Part shown: positions 59,720-64,000 of the stretch, in pieces
Position numbering within the stretch: position 1 is the first letter of the stretch
Layout of the letters: each line of letters opens with the position of its first letter
Source: Phenylobacterium hankyongense
Lineage (GTDB): Bacteria > Pseudomonadota > Alphaproteobacteria > Caulobacterales > Caulobacteraceae
Assembly (NCBI RefSeq): GCF_003254505.1
Contig: NZ_QFYP01000001.1
Coordinates: 728,001-792,000, forward strand
Direction of reading: 5' to 3'
Length of the DNA: 64,000 nucleotides
The notes under the pieces: generated by a model
What the model saw: the letters and a program-made list of their open reading frames with translations, nothing else
Databases searched by the model: none
Told to the model about the DNA's origin: nothing
Program-made: the position numbers and the translations under genes

Positions 59720-61612
59720 ATGTTCCGTTCCGTCCTGGTCGCCAACCGCGGCGAGATCGCCCGCCGGGTGTTCGCCACCGCCCGCCGCATGGGCCTGGAG
59801 ACGGTCGCCGTCTTCTCCGACGCCGACGCCGACGCCCCGCACGTACACGACGCCGACGCGGCCGTCCGGATCGGCCCCGCGCCGGCCCGCGACAGCTACC
59901 TCGTGCCCGAGAAGATCATCGCCGCCGCCCGCGCGTCGGGCGCCGAGGCCATCCACCCCGGCTACGGCTTCCTCTCCGAGAACGCCGCCTTCGCCGAGGC
60001 GGTGATCAAGGCCGGCCTGGTCTGGGTGGGCCCGCCGCCCTCGGCGATCCGCGCCATGGGGCTGAAGGACGCCGCCAAGGCGATCATGGACAAGGCCGGC
60101 GTGCCGGTGACCCCCGGCTACATGGGCGCCGACCAGGCCGAGGCCCGGCTGCAGAAGGAGGCCGACCGCATCGGCTATCCGGTGCTGATCAAGGCCGTGG
60201 CCGGCGGCGGCGGCAAGGGCATGCGCCGCGTCGATCGCGCCGAGGAGTTCGCCGCCGCCCTGGGCGCCGCCAGGCGCGAGGCCAAGGCCGCGTTCGGCGA
60301 CGATCGGGTGCTGCTGGAGACCTATGTCACCCGCCCGCGGCACATCGAGGTGCAGGTGTTCGCCGACAGCCACGGCAATGTGGTCCACCTCTATGAGCGC
60401 GACTGCTCCCTGCAGCGCCGCCACCAGAAAGTGATCGAGGAGGCCCCTGCCCCCGGCATGGACGCGGCCACCCGCGCCGCCGTCACCGAGGCTGCGGTCA
60501 AAGCCGCCCGCGCGGTCGGCTACCAGGGCGCCGGCACCGTGGAGTTCATCGCCGACGCGAGCGCAGGCCTGCGCGCCGACCGCATCTGGTTCATGGAGAT
60601 GAACACCCGCCTGCAGGTAGAGCACCCGGTCACCGAGATGGTCACCGGCCTCGACCTGGTGGAGTGGCAACTGCGGGTCGCGGCCGGCGAGCCGCTGCCG
60701 CTGGCGCAGGACGAGATCACCCTCAGCGGCCACGCCGTGGAGGCCCGGCTCTACGCGGAGAACCCGGCGAGCGGCTTCCTGCCCTCCACCGGCAGGCTGG
60801 AGCATTTCCGCCTGCCGCTGGGCGTGCGCGCCGACTCCGGCGTCGTCGAGGGTGGCGAGGTCACCCCCTTCTACGACCCGATGATCGCCAAGCTGATCGC
60901 CTACGCCCCGACCCGCGACGAGGCGATCGCCGACCTGGCCGCGGCCTGCGACGAGGTCGAGGTCTGGCCGGTGAAGACCAACGCCGGCTTCCTGGCCCGC
61001 TGCCTGGAGGAGCCGGACTTCATCGTCGGCGACGTCGACACCGGCTTCATCGAGCGGCGTCTCGAGGAGTTGATCGAGCCCTGGCCGCCCTCGCCCGCGG
61101 CGCTCTCCGCCGCCGCCAGCGCAGCGATGCTTGCGGAGGAGGACGGCCTTTCCGGAGCCGCGCCGTCGCCGTGGCGCGAGCTCGCCGGCTTCCGGCTGAA
61201 CGCCGAGCCGGAGACCGCGGTCCGCCTGTTCCTGGACGGCAAGCCGGTGCTGGCCGGCCCCTCGGAAAGCGCGCCCGCCGCCCGCTCGGTGATGCTCGGC
61301 GACGAGGGCGAGGTCGTCGTCTTCGAGCACGGCGAGGCCTACGTCTTCCTCAGCCACCCTCCGGCCGGCCGCGGGGCCGACGCCGCCAGCGACGGCCAGG
61401 TCCGCTCGCCGATGCCCGGCAAGGTGACCGGCCTGTCGGTCAAGCCCGGCGACGCCGTCGCCAAGGGCCAGCCGCTGCTGACCCTGGAAGCCATGAAGAT
61501 GGAGCACGCCCTGACCGCCCCCTTCGACGGCACGGTGGCCGAGGTGGCGGTCGAGGTCGGCTCCCAGGTCGCCGAAGGCGCCGTGCTCGTGAAGCTGACG
61601 GCCGCCGAGTAA
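59720..61612 (+). CDS. Acyl-CoA carboxylase, biotin carboxylase/BCCP (alpha) subunit, MccA-like
   Basis: A 630-aa protein with biotin carboxylase (1-445) and a C-terminal biotinyl domain. ATP-grasp and carboxylase motifs are GGGGKGMRRV, ERDCSLQRRHQKVIEEAPAP and MEMNTRLQVEHPVTE; the biotinylated lysine is in LEAMKMEH about 36 residues from the end. Length fits methylcrotonoyl- rather than acetyl-CoA carboxylase subunits. The ATG at 59720 gives the standard start MFRSVLVANRGEIARR; the extended frame upstream is non-coding. It would carboxylate biotin for transfer by the beta subunit. Confidence 0.95.
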   Translation: MFRSVLVANRGEIARRVFATARRMGLETVAVFSDADADAPHVHDADAAVRIGPAPARDSYLVPEKIIAAARASGAEAIHPGYGFLSENAAFAEAVIKAGLVWVGPPPSAIRAMGLKDAAKAIMDKAGVPVTPGYMGADQAEARLQKEADRIGYPVLIKAVAGGGGKGMRRVDRAEEFAAALGAARREAKAAFGDDRVLLETYVTRPRHIEVQVFADSHGNVVHLYERDCSLQRRHQKVIEEAPAPGMDAATRAAVTEAAVKAARAVGYQGAGTVEFIADASAGLRADRIWFMEMNTRLQVEHPVTEMVTGLDLVEWQLRVAAGEPLPLAQDEITLSGHAVEARLYAENPASGFLPSTGRLEHFRLPLGVRADSGVVEGGEVTPFYDPMIAKLIAYAPTRDEAIADLAAACDEVEVWPVKTNAGFLARCLEEPDFIVGDVDTGFIERRLEELIEPWPPSPAALSAAASAAMLAEEDGLSGAAPSPWRELAGFRLNAEPETAVRLFLDGKPVLAGPSESAPAARSVMLGDEGEVVVFEHGEAYVFLSHPPAGRGADAASDGQVRSPMPGKVTGLSVKPGDAVAKGQPLLTLEAMKMEHALTAPFDGTVAEVAVEVGSQVAEGAVLVKLTAAE

Positions 61613-61636
61613 GCGCCCTTAGACCGACCCACACAC

Positions 61637-61752
61637 CCGGTCATCCCCGCGAAAGCGGGGACCCAGGTGTTTTGGTGTTTCGGACGCGCGGCTGCCGATC
61701 CAAGCCCGGCCATGGAAAAAGCCTGGGTCCCCGCTTTCGCGGGGATGACCGG
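61637..61752. repeat. Long dispersed inverted repeat with perfect 31-bp arms
   Basis: Arms 61637-61667 and 61722-61752 are perfectly complementary over 31 bases. Each arm contains its own mini-hairpin CCCCGC-GAAA-GCGGGG with a GNRA-type tetraloop. A related element lies at 63037-63157. Read in frame these repeats give the spurious peptide WVPAFAGM, common in alphaproteobacterial intergenic ORFs. It lies between convergent genes and may also limit transcript read-through. Confidence 0.85.
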
Positions 61753-61816
61753 AGTAGTTCCTGAGCAGCGCCACCTTGCCCTCACCGCCGTTGGCGCGGA
61801 TGCCGGCGAGGCCTGG

Positions 61817-63025
61817 CTAGGCGACCACGCCGGCGTCGTGCAGGGCGGCGATCTCGCCCGAGGGCATTCCGAGCAGCTCGGCCAGCACCTCGTCGGTGTG
61901 CTGCCCCAGGCGGGGCGCCGGGCGGGCCGACGCGCGCGCGTCCTGCGGGATGGTGGCGGCGAAGCCGGGCGCGGGGTAGCGCTCGCCGCTCGGGTGGGCC
62001 AGGTCGCTGAACACCGGATTGCCGGCGAAGAGGCGCGGGTCCTGAAGCGCCTGTTCCAGCGGCTGGTAGGGGCCCCAGCAGACCCCGTCGGCCTCGAAGG
62101 CGGGCGTCAGCTCCGCCAGGTCCTTGGCGGCGAAGGCCCTTTCGAACAGCGGGAACAGCCGGTCGCGGTGGGCGAAGCGCAGGCCCTCGTCGGCGGCGAA
62201 GGAGACGCCGATCTCGGCCTCCAGCGCGGCGACCGCATCGGCGATCCCCAGCACGCCGAGGACGCCCTTCCACTGCCGCGGCGTGATCGCCACCAGCATG
62301 ATCCGCCGCCCGTCGCGGCTGGTGAAGTCGCGGCCGAAGGCGCCGTAGAGGTCGTTGCCCATCCGCGGCCGCTGATGGCCCGACAGCATCGCCTCGGCGG
62401 TCATGCCCATGTTGGCCAGCGTCGAGGCGGCCATGTCGGAGAGCGGGATGCGGATCTCGCGGCCCTGGCCGGCGGCGCGCCGGGCCATCAGCGCCGAGAC
62501 CAGGGTGAAGGCCGCATAGGCGCCGGTCAGCAGGTCCCAGGCCGGCAGCACGTGGTTCACCGGCCGCGCATCGTCCGCCGGTCCGGTCATCAGCGGCACG
62601 CCCACGGCGGCGTTGACCGTGTAGTCGACCGCCGGCCCGCCATCGGCCCAGCCCATCACGCGCACGCAGATCAGGTCGTCGCGCAGCGCCTTCAGCGTCT
62701 CGTAGGCGAGGAAGCCGTCCACCGGGAAGTTGGTGACGAACAGGCCGCCGTCCTCCCCCGGCGCCGCCGCCAGCCGCTGGGCGAGCTCCCGGCCCTGCGG
62801 CCGCGAGAGGTCCAGGGCCACCGACTTCTTGGCCTTGTTCAGCCCCTCCCAGTAGAGGCTCGATCCGTCGCGGCTGAGCGGCCAGCGGCGGAAGTCCGGG
62901 CCGCCGGCGATGTTGTCGAACCGGATCACCTCCGCGCCAAGCTGCGCCAGGTAGAGGCCGCAGGTGGGCCCGGCGATGAAGGCCGAGCCCTCGACCACCC
63001 GCAGGCCCTTCAGGAGGTCGTACAT
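61817..63025 (-). CDS. CaiB/BaiF family CoA-transferase (class III)
   Basis: A 402-aa type III CoA-transferase. It shows the family start LLKGLRVVEGSAFIAGPTCG, the LDLSRPQGRELAQRL segment, and the catalytic aspartate region VLPAWDLLTGAYA. The N-terminus resembles 2-methylfumaryl-CoA isomerase (mesaconyl-CoA C1-C4 transferase) but that activity is not established here. I start it at 63025, because the frame further upstream is only the translated repeat. It converges on the carboxylase operon and could move CoA between acids of the same pathway. Confidence 0.9.
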   Translation of the reverse strand: MYDLLKGLRVVEGSAFIAGPTCGLYLAQLGAEVIRFDNIAGGPDFRRWPLSRDGSSLYWEGLNKAKKSVALDLSRPQGRELAQRLAAAPGEDGGLFVTNFPVDGFLAYETLKALRDDLICVRVMGWADGGPAVDYTVNAAVGVPLMTGPADDARPVNHVLPAWDLLTGAYAAFTLVSALMARRAAGQGREIRIPLSDMAASTLANMGMTAEAMLSGHQRPRMGNDLYGAFGRDFTSRDGRRIMLVAITPRQWKGVLGVLGIADAVAALEAEIGVSFAADEGLRFAHRDRLFPLFERAFAAKDLAELTPAFEADGVCWGPYQPLEQALQDPRLFAGNPVFSDLAHPSGERYPAPGFAATIPQDARASARPAPRLGQHTDEVLAELLGMPSGEIAALHDAGVVA

Positions 63026-63036
63026 CTCACCCCATT

Positions 63037-63157
63037 CGCTCTTCCCGGCGAAGGCCGGGACCCAGGTCCAGCCGCTGAATAATATGGCTCGCTTCGGCGC
63101 GCATGGCCTCCATCTCATCGCCCGCCATCTGGGTCCCGGCCTTCGCCGGGAAGAGCG
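63037..63157. repeat. Second dispersed inverted repeat with perfect 29-bp arms
   Basis: Arms 63037-63065 and 63129-63157 are perfect complements. The arm core CCCGGCGAAGGCCGGGACCC is a GC-shifted relative of the repeat at 61637-61752 (TTCCCGG-CGAA-GGCCGGG against TCCCCGC-GAAA-GCGGGG). It lies in the short gap between the aldo/keto reductase and CaiB genes, 11 bases upstream of the CaiB start. Confidence 0.85.
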
Positions 63158-63172
63158 GGGGAACGGCAGCCT

Positions 63173-64000
63173 TTACTTCACCAGCTCGGCCACCTCTTTG
63201 ACCTCGTCCGGCGTCAGCTTCCACTCCGCCGTGGCCGCGTTGCCGCGCACCTGTTCGGGGCTGGTGGCGCCGGCGATCACCGAGGAGACCACCGGGTGGC
63301 CGAGCAGCCAGGCGAAGGCCAGCTCCAGGATGGTGTGGCCGCGCTCGCCGGCCCAGGTCTCGAGCTTCTCCACCTTGTCGAAGTTGCGGTCGCTCAGCGC
63401 CTGCGCCCCGCGCGGGCCCCAGGCTGCCAGCCGCGTGCCCTCCGGCGGCTTCTGACCACGGTGGTACTTGCCGGTCAGCAGGCCCGAGGCCAGCGGGAAG
63501 AATGGCAGGAAGCCGAGGCCGAAACGCTCGCAGGCCGGCAGCACCTCGTGCTCCACCTTGCGCTCCAGCAGCGAGTACTGGTTCTGCGCCGAGACGAAGC
63601 GGGTGCGGTCCTGGGTCCGGGCCGTCCAGCCGGCGTCGGCGATCTGCCAGCCGGAGAAGTTGGAATTGCCGAGGTAGCGGACCTTGCCCTGGGTCACCAG
63701 GTCGTCCAGCGCCCGCAGGGTCTCATCGATCGGAGTGTCCGGGTCCGGCTGGTGGAACTGGTAGAGGTCGATGTAGTCGGTCCCCAGCCGGGCGAGGCTG
63801 TCCTCCACCGCGCGCATGATCCAGCGCCGCGAGCCACCCTTCTTGCGGTTGTCGTCGCCGATCTGCATGCCGAACTTGGTGGCCACCACCACCTCGTGAC
63901 GCCGCTTGCCCAGCGCCTTGCCGAGGAAGACTTCCGACTGCGTGGCGCCATAGATGTCGGCGGTGTCGAACAGGGTGATCCCCGCCTCGATGGCGGCGTC
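63173..64000 (-). CDS. Aldo/keto reductase, N-terminus outside window
   Basis: NADP-dependent aldo/keto reductase of the YhdN/general-stress-69-like type. The frame is open to the right edge, so the first ~45 residues are missing. The catalytic tetrad is visible: Asp and Tyr in FDTADIYG (near the edge), Lys in VVATKFG and His in QFHQPD. Further family segments are LGNSNFSGWQI, QNQYSLLER, PLASGLLTGKY and the cofactor motif VIAGATSPEQVRGN. About 276 residues are present of the usual ~325. Confidence 0.93.
   Translation of the reverse strand, partial: DAAIEAGITLFDTADIYGATQSEVFLGKALGKRRHEVVVATKFGMQIGDDNRKKGGSRRWIMRAVEDSLARLGTDYIDLYQFHQPDPDTPIDETLRALDDLVTQGKVRYLGNSNFSGWQIADAGWTARTQDRTRFVSAQNQYSLLERKVEHEVLPACERFGLGFLPFFPLASGLLTGKYHRGQKPPEGTRLAAWGPRGAQALSDRNFDKVEKLETWAGERGHTILELAFAWLLGHPVVSSVIAGATSPEQVRGNAATAEWKLTPDEVKEVAELVK

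Noticed and set aside
61339-61785. Open frames containing WVPAFAGM-like peptides
   Set aside because: They are translations of the dispersed inverted repeat, not genes.

Overview
The window is about 64 kb of very GC-rich DNA with dense, often overlapping genes and looks like the chromosome of a Caulobacterales alphaproteobacterium (Caulobacter/Phenylobacterium-like). Grounds for this are the gene families (several TonB receptors, DUF3309, OmpW, FadL, many hybrid histidine kinases), GGAAC-N16/17-CGTT-like promoters typical of the alphaproteobacterial EcfG general stress sigma factor, and dispersed inverted repeats common in this group. The genus call is inference from family resemblance.

Layout. 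1-6.9 kb is a housekeeping edge: the end of lepA, small envelope and stress genes (DUF2784, entericidin, DUF983, DUF3309), a metabolite:H+ symporter, DUF599, mmcQ, msrA and a tRNA-Ser(GGA). 7.0-21.8 kb is a plant-polysaccharide or glycoside catabolic island. It has a tightly coupled minus-strand operon (PhyH dioxygenase, tannase/feruloyl esterase, MFS, zinc-less MDR, Gfo/Idh/MocA, GH36), a divergent AraC regulator with a GH28 polygalacturonase, then a TonB receptor and a GH63-like glycosidase facing each other across two LacI-type operators, followed by the LacI gene. 21.9-31.8 kb holds a CDF metal exporter and a six-gene minus-strand unit (TPR-sulfotransferase, TonB receptor, BetI-like TetR, Rieske oxygenase, PYROXD2-like oxidoreductase, APC permease) with the same TetR-like operator at both its ends.

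32-44.5 kb is a signalling region: an ArsR/SRPBCC pair, two REC-HK hybrids, three single-domain receivers, two paralogous six-TM histidine kinases and, in their midst, an alpha-oxoamine synthase (PLP) gene. The synthase plus six-TM kinase plus receiver combination resembles the lqs/cqs alpha-hydroxyketone quorum-sensing loci in composition and is the best candidate for an undescribed system. 44.8-50.8 kb contains a tandem-duplicated TetR protein, a TonB receptor-YfiR-CHASE8-type hybrid kinase operon and a probable 52-aa small protein. 50.8-54.2 kb has a DHA2 exporter, a GST and envelope-stress genes (PagL, a glycine-zipper protein) with EcfG-like promoters. 54.2-64 kb is an acyl-CoA catabolic cluster (enoyl-CoA hydratase, acyl-CoA dehydrogenase, acyl-CoA ligase, biotin-dependent carboxylase beta and alpha, CaiB CoA-transferase) punctuated by three long perfect inverted repeats, ending in a partial aldo/keto reductase.

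No CRISPR array, insertion sequence, integrase or rRNA was seen. Function calls are from reading protein motifs by eye; no database search was possible.
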